From assembly GCA_001466705.2 (NCBI GenBank), contig LATX02000183.1, positions 1-64,000 on the forward strand: a DNA stretch of 64,000 bases, read 5' to 3'. Source of the stretch: Moniliophthora roreri (Eukaryota > Basidiomycota > Agaricomycetes > Agaricales > Marasmiaceae). Shown one piece after another: positions 1 through 10,499 of this stretch. The position numbers and the translations under genes are program-made. Numbering within the stretch: position 1 is the first letter of the stretch; the number at the start of each line of letters is the position of its first letter. The notes under the pieces are model-generated. The model was not told where the DNA came from. It did no database searches and worked only from the letters and a program-made list of their open reading frames with translations.

Positions 1-21
1 ATAATGTATTATAATAGCGCC

Positions 22-177
22 GTCCCATTTTATTACATTTTAATGGATTATAATAGTGTTGCTTTATTTTAACGTATTATAATGGATTATAATAATGTCG
101 CTTTATTTTAATGTATTATAATGGATTATAATAGCGTCGTTTTATTTTATTGTATTATAATGGATTAAAATCACTAA
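22..177. repeat. AT-rich 39-bp tandem repeat with an inverted end
   Basis: Four similar 39-bp units start near 22, 61, 100 and 139; each contains TATTATAATGGATTATAATA followed by a TTTATTTTA-like tract. The last copy is followed at about 180-196 by the same core in reverse orientation (ACATTATAATCCATTA), so the array ends in an imperfect hairpin. It may continue beyond the left edge of the window. It could be a minisatellite or the degenerate end of a transposable element. Nothing else supportable was seen between here and 719. Confidence 0.8.
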
Positions 178-719
178 AATACATTATAATCCATTATATT
201 TAGGTGTCCATTTCGCTGATGAGAGATAATGAAGATGCCAGATACGGAGAGTAAGACTCACTATTGGTATCACTAGGCCCTCCTTCAATGAAAGTCTCGT
301 TCACGGAAACTGGTCAGCAAATCAGACTAATGACACGAGATACTCTCAGCTAACAACGCACCTTCATCCTAGCACTTCCCAGCCCATCCAGTGTTCTCAA
401 CAACCCCCGAGCATCTTCTCCACGTACATCGCCAGGGTAACCAACCCTGCTTCTTTCACTACACCAAGAGCGAGTTCAGCTCCCTTAGGTTCGTGTGCTG
501 TTTCCTGGTTTCGACAGGCCGGAATCTCGAATGGCAAGGTTTCGGGAATGTGCCAATTTGACTTTTCATGGTGACAACCTGTGAACGAAGCCATGTCGAT
601 ATCGAGAAGAGATGTGAGGAAGTAGTAGTACCTTGGAATATTCGACTGCTCGGCTCATGAGTCATAAGGCTCGAATGTGCATAATACCGTGGTGTGGTGT
701 ATCTGAGAATGTTTTCGTC

Positions 720-857
720 AGCTCACCACCTATGGTGCCCGAGAAATACCACGGGTTTGATGGCAAGCTGCGCCTATCTCGGCATCAAATATGAAGGGTT
801 TTTGGGCTGGGAGGGCACCCGCCGTTAAAGCCCATCGTTATTTCTGGTAATTCGCGA
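720..857 (+). repeat. Left inverted arm of the 2.9-kb element
   Basis: It reads AGCTCACCACCTATGGTGCC at its outer edge and TGGTAATTCGCGA at its inner edge, and pairs with 3499-3635. It has no ORF of its own. Confidence 0.85.
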
Positions 858-1723
858 NGTGCTATTCAGAGGTATAAGAGCTGACAACTAACGGATAAAA
901 CACTCTTAGGCTTTGTACTCGGGGCTCCTCTGGCCACTCTGAGTTTCAGCTTGAAATAGAGGCAAAGTAATCAAGCAGAAAGGTGAATTGTACTGTTACT
1001 TGAGACCACCCAAATTGAACTCCAGAACTTGCAGTGCATAGTCAGATACCGTTCACTTCTTGAACCTCCAGTCTACACACCTCCAAGCTTGTCTACTGTC
1101 CTGGTAAAGTTCCGCCCCATCACACAAGGCTCCAGGGGATTTATTCAGTGTCAAGTTTTATATTGATATGATATTGATATGTACTCATAGGCATCTCACT
1201 CAGCAATTTGTCCACCCTTAGTGATTCCTCAATTATAACCGTGCACTGCGATGCAGAATGGCGGGCTGTTTCTTGAAACTCTTCACATTTTCTGTACTAA
1301 CCTTTTTATACTTCTAGTCCTTGATGGTATCTCTAGATTCAATGTTAACCCATCAGTTATGGTTTCGGGTAGTGGTCGAGGGTAATCATGCATTCAGAGT
1401 TTTTTCTAGATTATTCATGAAGGGATTGCTGGTTTGGTGAACTGTTTATCTTCACTCTCATATTGCCATGAATTCCACCACATTTTTAATTTCAGACTGT
1501 AGATTGAGTTCACGGATGTGAGGATATGTGAAGCATAAAGTGTGCCAGTACTACAGCTGCAGTTCCCAATGTTCTACCTACAATTAGAGTTCTAGATCAT
1601 GCCATACATGCTATCATGAATTCCTTCAATGCATACTACTTCCATTCTGTATCAGGACCTATACAAATGAAGTTGAAGCTTTTAGGGAGGCGTAATTCCA
1701 CAGATCTGCATTTGAAGGTTACA

Positions 1724-2968
1724 GCTGGCAAATGATTGTGTGAACATATTTAAAAGAGGCCTTTGCACTCTTCAGGCATTTGGGGCATTGGATATGACAA
1801 AGTAGGAGGGACTTGAAGTTTCCTCATAATCACCATGCATCACCATGCATCACCATGGTGAATGATTTACCTATTACTCGTCCTGCTTCCCTCAGGCTGA
1901 GACTAAACTGCTTCATAGAGCTAATCTGAGCAGTATCTAATAGCTCATACTGCATCTGCCCAGCCATGAATTTATTTCTGTTGAATGGTAAGTAAGGTGT
2001 ACTAATTGCTGCATTGATATCATCGACACAACTGCTCATCCAGAGTGTCGAAAATTCTTACCTTTTCAACCAGCAAGATATTATCACCAAGTAATTGTAT
2101 ATGTACCCTGAGCTCGTATCTAGGATTTGGAGACATCGCGATGAGAATAAAACAATAGGCAAATATTTCTTTGGAATTTGGGTGTGATTTCCGAGATGTC
2201 CGAGGTGAGGTACTGCAATACTATCTGTGGTCCTTTGCCCAGCAAAGCTTATTTCAATATGATATATGCTGAGTGGCAGCATTTATTACTCTCTACTCTT
2301 ACAATACATTTGTTATTCTAAAGGCCTACATTAGCATTGTTGTGGTCACAGCGATACCTGCACCATGACCTCTGTCTTTAGTGCTGTCTGCTTCGAGGTT
2401 CAACTTCTCTCGTGTGTAGGAATTATCAGCTAGCAGTTTAGAATAAATAGAAAAAATGCATGCACAAAAGGTAAGCCTCACTTGTGAGTTGGTTATTGAA
2501 CCACAGCTAGTTCCAGATTCATTAAGCTGCATCTTGTGGAGCTTGAGCATTTACGATGAATACTGGAGTCAAATGAGGCGGCCTCGTCCTGCTGTTCTGA
2601 AGGAGCGCCTTCCTGGAAACTTGATAGGCTGCAACCAACTCCAGATGCAGTCCAAGAATCAGAATATCAATTCGGTGGGGCCATCAGCACCATTGCTTAT
2701 CTGAAGACTGGGTCGTGGACATTGGAAATTGCATGCTACTCACGATTTTTGACCTTGAGTGGGACTGTCCGAATCAGCGTATTTGATCTATGGTATCAAT
2801 GACTATCATTGTCAAGACCCCACATAAAGTCGGCAAAATGGGATGTAGGCACCAGGTGATGTGGCAGCATCTTGGGTTATGTCCAGGGAACGCTTCATAG
2901 TGTTGCGGAATAGTGAAGGGGAGAATTTGTTTCCATAGGATTTCCAGTACACAAAGCTGAACTGGCAT
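1724..2968 (-). pseudogene. Decayed minus-strand coding sequence inside the inverted-arm element
   Basis: Several short minus-strand reading frames follow one another from 2968 down to about 1724: one with CVLEILWKQILPFTIPQHYE, a second with SFAGQRTTDS (2282-2058), a third with SMKQFSLSLREAGRVIG (2039-1830), and a fourth with a zinc-ribbon-like CHIQCPKCLK (about 1820-1735). The last two are separated by a plausible intron (GTAAAT at about 1878 to TTCAAG at about 1820). The order, strand and position between the inverted arms suggest the remains of a transposase-type gene. I do not recognise the family with confidence, and no single intact product can be read. Confidence 0.35.
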
Positions 2969-3498
2969 GAAGACTACATGCTAGATGCAAAATGTGAGAC
3001 AAAATGATTAGCTATAGCTAGGCAAGCACATACTTCATCCTATTTCCCATATATCAGTGAACAAACTGGTCATTCTAGACCACTCTGACCTCATCTGGTC
3101 AGTATACTAGACTGGGCAGTACGACGAAAGCGGAGGCAGGTGTAACGAGAAGTCACCTGGATAACAAAAGCCATTACTAAAAATTTTAATGCTGTTGAGA
3201 AGCGAACCATAGACTCGTCTAAGGAAAGACTTACCGATAACTAAACATGGGACACATATACTACATTCGACACTTCGGCGATAAATCCGGAAAGGGAAAG
3301 GGACTCTGAGTGGACTGAGGCGACGGCATGATGGTGGTTTGATGTCAAGAGTCGGATATTGATCTGTATTTGTGCAGTTGATGGTCGGGACTCGGGAACA
3401 AGCGCCGACGGCGACAATTGATGGAACGGGAAGTGCGGGATTAAAAGGTCAAATCTTCAGACGTGATCTGGAACTTGGAGTGCCCTCGCCCTCAGAAA

Positions 3499-3635
3499 TC
3501 GCGAATTACCAGAAATAACGATGGGCTTTAACGGCGGGTGCCCTCCCAGCCCAAAAACCCTTCATATTTGATGCCGAGATAGGCGCAGCTTGCCATCAAA
3601 CCCGTGGTATTTCTCGGGCACCATAGGTGAGCTCA
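3499..3635 (-). repeat. Right inverted arm of the 2.9-kb element
   Basis: Reverse complement of 720-857, starting TCGCGAATTACCAGAAATAA and ending CCATAGGTGAGCT. The left arm has three extra bases (GGT/GTG) near the outer end. Confidence 0.85.
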
Positions 3636-4369
3636 TAAACTAATGATACAAGTTAAAGCCAAACACAACAAAATAACTCTGGTTCATGTCATTCTTCATC
3701 TTCTACGAAAAACCAGATGAGTTTGGATCGAAACCCTGCCGCTTTGACCCAACTCGAGTCGATAGAAGTCTGAATACTCAGAACTGAAGGACGGGGTGTA
3801 TCGCGGTGATGGTGATGGATCGAGATGCGTCAACGCGTGAATCTCTGGCGGCCCGGACCATGACGTGTCTGGTCAGCTCTGCAGGTTCAGGCTATCACTA
3901 CAAATGCTATCACAACGCTATTCTCTTTGTTGGCAATTCTCGTAAGTATGACGTCTTTTGCTATGATGTTGCGATACGATCCACAAGCCATCTGCCAGGT
4001 TTCGCAGCTTCAAGCTTCAGATCTTCAGAGGTCAATCACAGTCAATATCACTTAACGTCTGTCTGTGATCCAATAGTTCGGGGGATATTTCTTTATTTCA
4101 GTGAGTAGAGTGCGATTCAGCTTGAGGGATATAAGAAAGCGAAAACTCGGTGCTCGGTGCTCGGTGCTCGGTGCTCGATGCTTCTTGAACCTTCCATCCT
4201 GGTACCGAATAATATCTGATTTGGACGCTTCGGTTCTTTCGCCATCGGGGTCAGGATCCTTGCGGAGATGTCATTCAAACATACGGCAAAGGAAATTTGG
4301 GGCCTGGAGGAGATACAATAGACGATAACAAGAGCAGCAGATGAAGCAAAATACTTGAATGAGCAAATG
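3636..4369. other. No supported gene; short 7-bp tandem repeat
   Basis: The open frame at 3806-4108 has no recognisable features, so I do not call it a gene. At 4146-4180 a 7-bp unit (TCGGTGC) is repeated about five times. Confidence 0.5.
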
Positions 4370-4372
4370 TCG

Positions 4373-5754
4373 CTAGAAGGTCCATCCCCGATTCAACACT
4401 ACAGCCTTGACCGCCAAACGCATGTGTTCGACTCGTCCCTTTATGTTCCGCACCATCTTGTCTGTCTTGCGCTCCAAGTAAGAGTATCCTTCGTAAGTGC
4501 CTCTGCGCATATCATTTCGTATTCGCCCCAGGAGCTTACGACGAGGCAAATTCTTGGTCAGCTCCTCAAACATCAGCAGACATTCGCGAGCATCGGGACG
4601 TTCATTGGGATCCAGAAAAAAACAGAAAAAAAGGAAAGAAATAAGGGCTCAAGGAACTTCATAGACTGAAACAGAACTGCCTTGAACATGATGTGGAAAG
4701 CCCAGATTGGTGAGTACTCACCTTTGCGAATGCGAAATCGAGAAACGCTCCAAGCTGAAGAGCATCTGCTTTAAAGGGGTCGTGCGGGGCTAGAACAACC
4801 TCACCATCTAGAGTGTAGAACTCGTCTAGCATGAGCGCGGCCCCGTCGTTGATAACCCAAGCTCGGTCATCTTGACTCTGAAACATGATACTATTCTCAT
4901 AAATCAACAAGATAGTACCGCACGTTTGTATCAATGCGGTCGAGGTGTTTTGATTCATGCGGAAGGTCCTTTTTAAAGACACTGAGATTGACAAGTGGGT
5001 TCATTCCGTTGGGGTAGAGCGACGTATCCATTATGATGTTTTGCAATCGTATGTCCCTGGCATAGTCACAGTTTTTTGGATCAGCAATGGGAGGAAGTGA
5101 TACAGTGTACTCGAAACTTACCGATGAGCGATGTTACGATCATGGAAAAAAACGAGTGCCTACGCACAGTAAGTTCAACGAGATTCCCTGGCCCGTGAGG
5201 AAATTTTTTTTTTACCTCGAGCATCTGTCGGATAAATGAGAGACCCTCTATAACGAAGCGAATGGAGGAATGAGAGGATCTCGTGCCATCGTGAAGACCA
5301 AAATGGTACTGTTGTCCGGATTTTCGAGAGGAAAGGAAGTGATCAGCAATGGGCAGGGGTTTTGAGGATGATTTTTAAGTTCCGGAGATGCGAGATTCAG
5401 AATATCAAGTTCCTGGGACGGGCGCTTACTATGAGCGGGCGATGCAATGTGTTTCACAATAACATGGGACCCATTTTCGAGGCATACAGCGTCCGCAACC
5501 GGATACTTCACCTTGAAGGTCATTAAGAGAGAGTATAACAAGAGGAAAATTGTCACTTACAACCACCGAATCGTCGTATTTTGCATATCTCTTCTGCCCA
5601 CTGGCTAAAACTTGTTTTGGAGAGACCATCTGCAGTCCAGGATCCCACCCAACCTGGTTTGTATCGGCTGCATAGTTGATACCCTTTTTTGAGAAGGAAT
5701 TCATAATTTTGGATCCATACTTGCTCGGAGTTTGAAGGGATCTTCTGCGAACAT
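4373..5754 (-). pseudogene. Protein-kinase-like pseudogene, copy A
   Basis: This is a member of a basidiomycete family of short kinase-like proteins of which three near full-length relics lie in this window. Reading down from 5754: a start MFAEDPFK, the family's N-terminal block (YQLCSRYKPGWVGSWTADGL), a frameshift near 5640, an intron (GTAAGT to TTCAAG, about 5560-5515), then an intact N-lobe block with VIVKHIASP (candidate beta-3 lysine) and LVFTMARDPL. The catalytic-loop area survives as a damaged HDRNIAHR-like segment, and the C-lobe carries HDPFKADALQLG and ends LRLAVKAVVLNRGWTF. Frameshifts near 5735 and 5640 and several stops make it non-functional. The family role is unknown; calling it a kinase rests on the N-lobe block, the HR-D and DFG-like motifs of copy B, and order. 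Confidence 0.7.
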
Positions 5755-6423
5755 GATGGTGCAGAAGGAGCTCTCGATCTTCTCACAATTTACCATGGAC
5801 GGATTTACAGTCAACTGCCGTCGGCCCGTTGGTCTCAATTTTGAAGTCTTTCTCTTTGAAACACCACAGTTCAAATTTCAAAGTTTTGTGTTTCAAAAAT
5901 GCGGCTCGTAGCACGTAGGAGCTCAGCTCTTCGGAGAAAAACTAGTCCTTGCCAATCTGGAGGCATGTGCAAAGACGACAAGGTTGAAAGGTCGATTAGG
6001 TGATTAAGACTTTTGATGATCAAGAGGTTTACTCACCTACTGTATTGAGGTTCTGGCCTGTCGTCATCATAGCTGCTGAGTGCCCTACTTTCTCGCAGCC
6101 CATTATGCATAACAGAGGTCGCCATCCAGAGTATCAAATGACGTTGGTAAAGGGAAGAAACGAGCAGCTGCACCCTGCAGGAGGAGGAAGAGGAGGGGGG
6201 AGAGCAAAGCGCTGCCTTTACTCTTGTTTTACGGGCACCGTCTTCATCCACCGCCCGAACCACGACAGTGCAAACCTACCCCTAATCACAATGACACAAA
6301 CACCTCTCGAAATAGCTTCCTCCAGAGTTCACATACAACCCTTCATCGTTTGATTAATCAAATACACCAGCGATCACTAGGAACCTTGTAACTTTAAGTA
6401 CTGCATGTAACATAGTGTAAATA
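5755..6423. other. Intergenic, no supported gene
   Basis: Open frames here on both strands overlap each other and carry no recognisable motif. A purine-rich run (GGAGGAGGAAGAGGAGGGGG, about 6180-6200) is the only compositional feature I noticed. Confidence 0.4.
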
Positions 6424-7079
6424 TTAGGATTCGCATACGGAATTGAAGAGTAGCACTAGCACTACCAGCAGAGCTGCAGAACCCAATGTCCCAGCTGCTT
6501 GCTGAGACGAAGCACCGCCGCCTCCCACGAAGACACTCAATGAAGTCGAACTCCCATGATGAGTAGGGGCGATACACGTGCACCAGGACCAGTATACGGC
6601 AAGCTCACCGCAGCGAAGAGCCTGGAGGCGGCTTCCGCCGCTGATGCCTGTTGTGGTTGTGGTGATACCTAATGATGATTGGGGTGCATGTGTGCCCGAC
6701 AACGTGATGGAAGACCACTGGTGCTGCTGTTCGTACGTTTGTACTTCACACGTACGAACACCAGTGTCTCCAATTCCTTCAACTCCCAAACCGTACTCCT
6801 GCCTCCGAGCCTCAGGATAGTCCCTCAACCTAAGTCCCTTTCTTAACCCCCAGGAGACTAGCAAAATACGCCTTTCCCCCAGGACCTGTACGGGTCGTTG
6901 CCACTAGGCGGGTTGTTGGGCGGGTCGTGGCCGAGGTTGTTGGTGTAACAACAGGATACCGGTGAGAAGTCAGAGCGTTGTGGTCCTGGGGTCCAGCAAT
7001 GAAATACTGGTCGTTGAGCTGTTGCTATCTTTCGAGTGTCGTTTGGGCTGAGGAGCATTGTCGTACGCTGCGAGTACAT
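6424..7079 (-). CDS. Possible secreted or GPI-anchored protein, probably degraded
   Basis: Minus-strand frames run from an ATG at 7079 and, after a frame change near 6860, from 6864 down to a stop at 6424. The C-terminal end looks like a GPI-attachment signal: a small-residue stretch (VGGGGASSQQAAGTLG) followed by a hydrophobic segment (SAALLVVLVLLFN). The central part is rich in S, T and Q with scattered cysteines (CEVQTYEQQHQWSS). The two frames could be joined by an intron, or the gene may be frameshifted; I cannot decide. The architecture resembles the GPI-like protein at 25.5 kb but I see no clear sequence match to it. It lies just downstream (in its own direction) of the HSE1 relic. Confidence 0.3.
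6729..6759. repeat. 9-bp perfect inverted repeat (hairpin)
   Basis: GTTCGTACG at 6729-6737 pairs with CGTACGAAC at 6751-6759 across a 13-base loop. It lies inside the possible secreted-protein frame and may be chance. Confidence 0.5.
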
Positions 7080-7689
7080 CGACTTTGCAGTTGACTATAC
7101 CAGACGCGGCTGTTGCTGGGTTCAGCCGTGGGCAGGCGGTATGGGATACTAAGCGTCTTTGTCAGTCATCAATTGAAGGAAAAATGAGAGGGTAGAGGAC
7201 GTACTGCTTAGACCCAGTCAAATTCTCTTGTATTACTTCCTCGTGTCCCTTAGGTTGAGCGTGCGCGGATGGTTGACTAGTTCATCAACGCCAGGCCAGG
7301 CGAGCTATTCGCGTTCGTCAGCACACCCAAAAGAACTACGAAAAGGGAAGGACAGAAGAACGTGCCTCGTATCAACTAGAGTTGGGATCTTCGGCCAGGT
7401 TCGGGGCATGGTTCCTGTTTTGCGTCTTCATTAGCTCCGCGTAACACGACGGAGAAACGAAAGCAAGAGACAAAAGGGGGGACGAAACCGGCTGCATCTA
7501 GAGACCGTCTCGAAGCTTACAGTGAAGAGACGAGGGAAATCGATGTACAAACGTACCTCTTCTAACGATAGCATTACCTGGGTTACTCAACCCAGGATGA
7601 GATATGTTTTATGAAGACCTGTGCAGGCAAAAACATTTCGCGGGACAATGGAGAGCAGAAAACCCATTGAAGTGTTGCATCCTAATTTG
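7080..7689. other. No supported gene
   Basis: Short uninformative open frames only; it separates the possible secreted-protein remnant from the 3' end of the HSE1 relic. Confidence 0.4.
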
Positions 7690-10370
7690 GGTTCGCTCCT
7701 AAGTGCATATCTGAATGGGTGGTACTCCATGAAGGAGAAGCGAGGACGGCCGTGCTATGACCACCAAATCCGCTCCGAGACCTAGCTGTTCCCCTTCTTT
7801 TGACATGGAAGGGGATAGAATGGGATCCAGCGTAAATGGGATCCGCGTACAGAGCAGTACAGAGCAGTACCATTGACAGTGTATATTCGGTGTGGTGGGT
7901 GTAGCGGGGTACCAATGGCACTTCCTACAATGATAGGACAAAACACCCGCATCGACGGGCCGTTTTTGAAGGAGAAACGCCGACTCTTGATCCTGACGGC
8001 AATATACCCTCAATACCCCAGCCGCACCCGCACCGGCAGCCATACCTTGCTACCTAGTGACGACCGAGCTCGCAATCCCATTCCATGCACCGGGATATGC
8101 AGAATCATATTGTCCACCGGCAGAGCCTAAGCCACTGGACGGAGTTAAGGCAGACTTTCCGTCGATGTTGAGCTGGGTATGTCGTGCTGATATTGACTGC
8201 CGTTACTGGGGTTCGCGTGTGCTCGCTGCAAGATACGACTGTTGCTACTGGGTTGGTTGACTTTTGTTGACAAGGTCGTTGCAGATGCATCTGCCCTATT
8301 CCCTCTTCCGCGCCTAACGTGCTACCTCCTACACCAATACCAACTTAGACCCGCTCTGCTGCACCCGAGACGCCGGCTCCTTAACCCCAAGCACACTACC
8401 AAGATACAGGTCCCCCCCGGTAGAATCCATACCCGAGTACGCCCATGTTCGGATCGGACACTGGGCAGTGTGGGTGTTTTCGGGGTCGCAGACGTATGGT
8501 AGGCCCTATGTGAACGTTGCTGGATTCGAGAAGTCGCGCAGATCGTCCGTGAGGTCATTCGTAGGGTCGTTCGTGGAGTCATTAGGGTCGATCATGTGGT
8601 CGTTGGGGTCGCTCGTGGGGTCGCTCGGAAATGCTTGTGCAGCGAGATACAGTTGAGAACGTCGTTACTGCTCCTTGATGAGAGTAGGTGGCTGCTAGGG
8701 GTACGCCTGAGCCTGAGTTCGACCATACGGCTGCCGTTGAGCTTATGGTGACTGCTGACCATACTGCGGGAGCTGCTGAGTTGCAAGTTCACCGTACAAT
8801 TTACGGGAAGCACCATACTCGGCTGAGCAGCAGACACTTCTTGAATACCACGACTGGGAGCAGCAGCGTAAGGTAATGAAGCACCCGCCAGGAGGGCATC
8901 GAGACTGAAGATAGGTCGATATATGTGTCAATACACTAAACACGCCCATCAGTCGCCATTATCATTAAGAGGAGAAGAAGGAAAGCGTATCACCTGTATG
9001 TCTAGCTAAACACTCCTCCATCACTGTTGCAAATCAACATCAACCATGCACGTATGAATGTCTATCCAAGCGACCACCAGTCAGCCTTTGGAAGCCCAAA
9101 ACGAAAAAAGGCGAAGAACGTACTCTACTCCTGATTAATCGGTCAACCATTACAGGGCTCAATCTGAGAGATGGTCCAGCGGCGGTATAGTTCCTGAAGT
9201 ACATCGTTAGCACTGTGTAATCCAATCACAAGCCAAAAATGCGAGGCAGAAACCGGGTATGATGCAAGTTCGGTTCCAGCATGGACAGTCTCCAAAGCAC
9301 GGACGAAACCAAGAAACACCCCCCCTCCCCCCCGAAACAACGAAGGACAAGGAAGAAAGAACTGGGGCGTACCCGAATTAGTAGTTGTCGGCGTTCAACA
9401 TTCACCGTCTGACTTATTCTGCTTCACCGGTGGTATTGGTTTGGGAAGAGCTCCTGTTTGAGTTGGGGTTAGCTTTCGTATACCAAGACTATACTTTGAG
9501 GACGTACGACATGTTTTACTGAAAATATCATCTTCAGGCCTTTCAGCTGTCTCCTTCGCCGATCTTCGTACCCACCCAACCATCACTATCTATCAACCTA
9601 TGTCAGCGAAGGAAAGGGAACGGAGGAGAAAGAGGCAGAAAGCGTACCTTAATGGCATTCCAGTTCCCCCGGCATCAATGGATCATATGTATGTTAGAGC
9701 CTGGATTGGGTTGTCTTATGCCGGAACTGTTGAGGGCGTGGCTTCAGGAAGGAGATGTGTTCTGCGCCACTATAGGTCTTCACTCTTATTTCGTTATTGA
9801 CAGCTGGAGTAGTTCGTTAGGCACTCCAAGCTTGTAGCCTGCGAAATAGAAGGAGAGGTTAGCTTCTTTTCTTGTATAAGTATCGTGAAAAGACAGAAAA
9901 GAGACGAGGTGGGTGAATAAAAGTATTTGTGAGAAGGAAGCGAGCGTACTCTTGCCCTTCAGACCAGTTCTCCACAACATCCAAAATCGTTCTCGAGCGG
10001 CTCGAGTCCACATTGCGACGAGGTCAAGGCTCCACGGCAGATCTTTTTACAGGTGTTCTGATAGGCACATATTAGTTTCGGGATGGCATGATCATAGCGG
10101 CTCGATAGTAGGCCTACCTTTTTTTAAAACCTTGCGTAAACCCACTGATACTCTGTCCTTCTGAAGTCGATATCGCAGTTCTCCCAAGATGGTTTGAGGC
10201 GTACTGTATAGCTGAACACTGGTGTCCTGATGCCCAAGCTTTGCTGGTATAGCTTCGAAGTCCATTGCGCAAACACAATCTCCCGAGGTGATAGAAGGAA
10301 CAGCCATCGTGTCATGGGCGCGACGGTTAACTGCCGGGATGGATGCAGTCGACGGGAAAAGAAACATCGG
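7690..10370 (-). pseudogene. Decayed second copy of HSE1 (ESCRT-0 subunit)
   Basis: The region aligns by eye, in order and on the same strand, with the intact HSE1 at 51930-55758. Near 10.1-10.3 kb KLGHQDTSVQLY matches the VHS-domain [12 protein letters not shown]; around 9.96-10.06 kb the DNA 'TCCACATTGCGACGAGG' matches the fourth HSE1 exon; 9.0-9.06 kb (CACCTGTATGTCTAGC...CTCCTCCATCA) matches the eighth; ELYRR near 9.19 kb matches ELYRQ of the seventh; 8.69-8.83 kb matches the glutamine-rich tail with repeated CATAC and TGCTGA words; 8.14-8.18 kb matches AAGGCAGACTTTCCGCCGATG; 7.76-7.79 kb matches near the C-terminus. No frame stays open for long, splice sites are mostly lost, and stops are frequent. 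It must be an old duplicate no longer coding for protein. Confidence 0.75.
8520..8640. repeat. 12-bp imperfect repeat within the HSE1 relic
   Basis: About eight imperfect units of the form GTTCGTGGGGTC follow one another. The position corresponds to the glutamine/proline repeat of the intact HSE1 (12-bp units such as TTGCTGTTGGGG at about 53.0 kb), so this is the decayed remains of that repeat, now with many CG dinucleotides. Confidence 0.5.
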
Positions 10371-10388
10371 GCCACGTGACTCTCATCA

Positions 10389-10480
10389 ATGCACCATTTG
10401 TGCAACGAGTATAATGAGCTCATCTCGTTACTTTCCATGCATCTCCTTTTGAGATACTGCCGCCTGTTGGGCAAGCATGG
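10389..10480 (+). pseudogene. Possible relic of the gene divergent from HSE1
   Basis: A short plus-strand frame contains NEYNELISLL, resembling HQYEELYESI in the first exon of the gene divergent from the intact HSE1 (56143). Position and orientation relative to the HSE1 relic also match, which suggests that the duplicated block included the shared promoter region and the start of this neighbour. The match is short and weak. Confidence 0.3.
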
Positions 10481-10499
10481 GCTCAGTATTATACCTAAA

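Larger units (their letters stand above)
720..3635. mobile_element. 2.9-kb element bounded by inverted arms of about 138 bp
   Basis: The sequence at 720-857 returns as its near-perfect reverse complement at 3499-3635, differing mainly by a 3-bp indel next to the outer end. The 2.6 kb between the arms holds no long ORF but does hold minus-strand coding remnants. Long inverted arms around degraded coding sequence fit a dead DNA transposon or a non-autonomous derivative; an inverted segmental duplication is the alternative. I could not identify a target-site duplication. One ambiguous base (n) lies at 858, exactly at the inner edge of the left arm, so the local assembly may be imperfect. Confidence 0.6.

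Noticed and set aside
7690..10370. RIP (C-to-T repeat-induced mutation) as the cause of decay of the HSE1 copy
   Set aside because: By eye the differences include many indels and gains of C and G; no strong C-to-T or G-to-A bias was apparent. A RIP index would decide.
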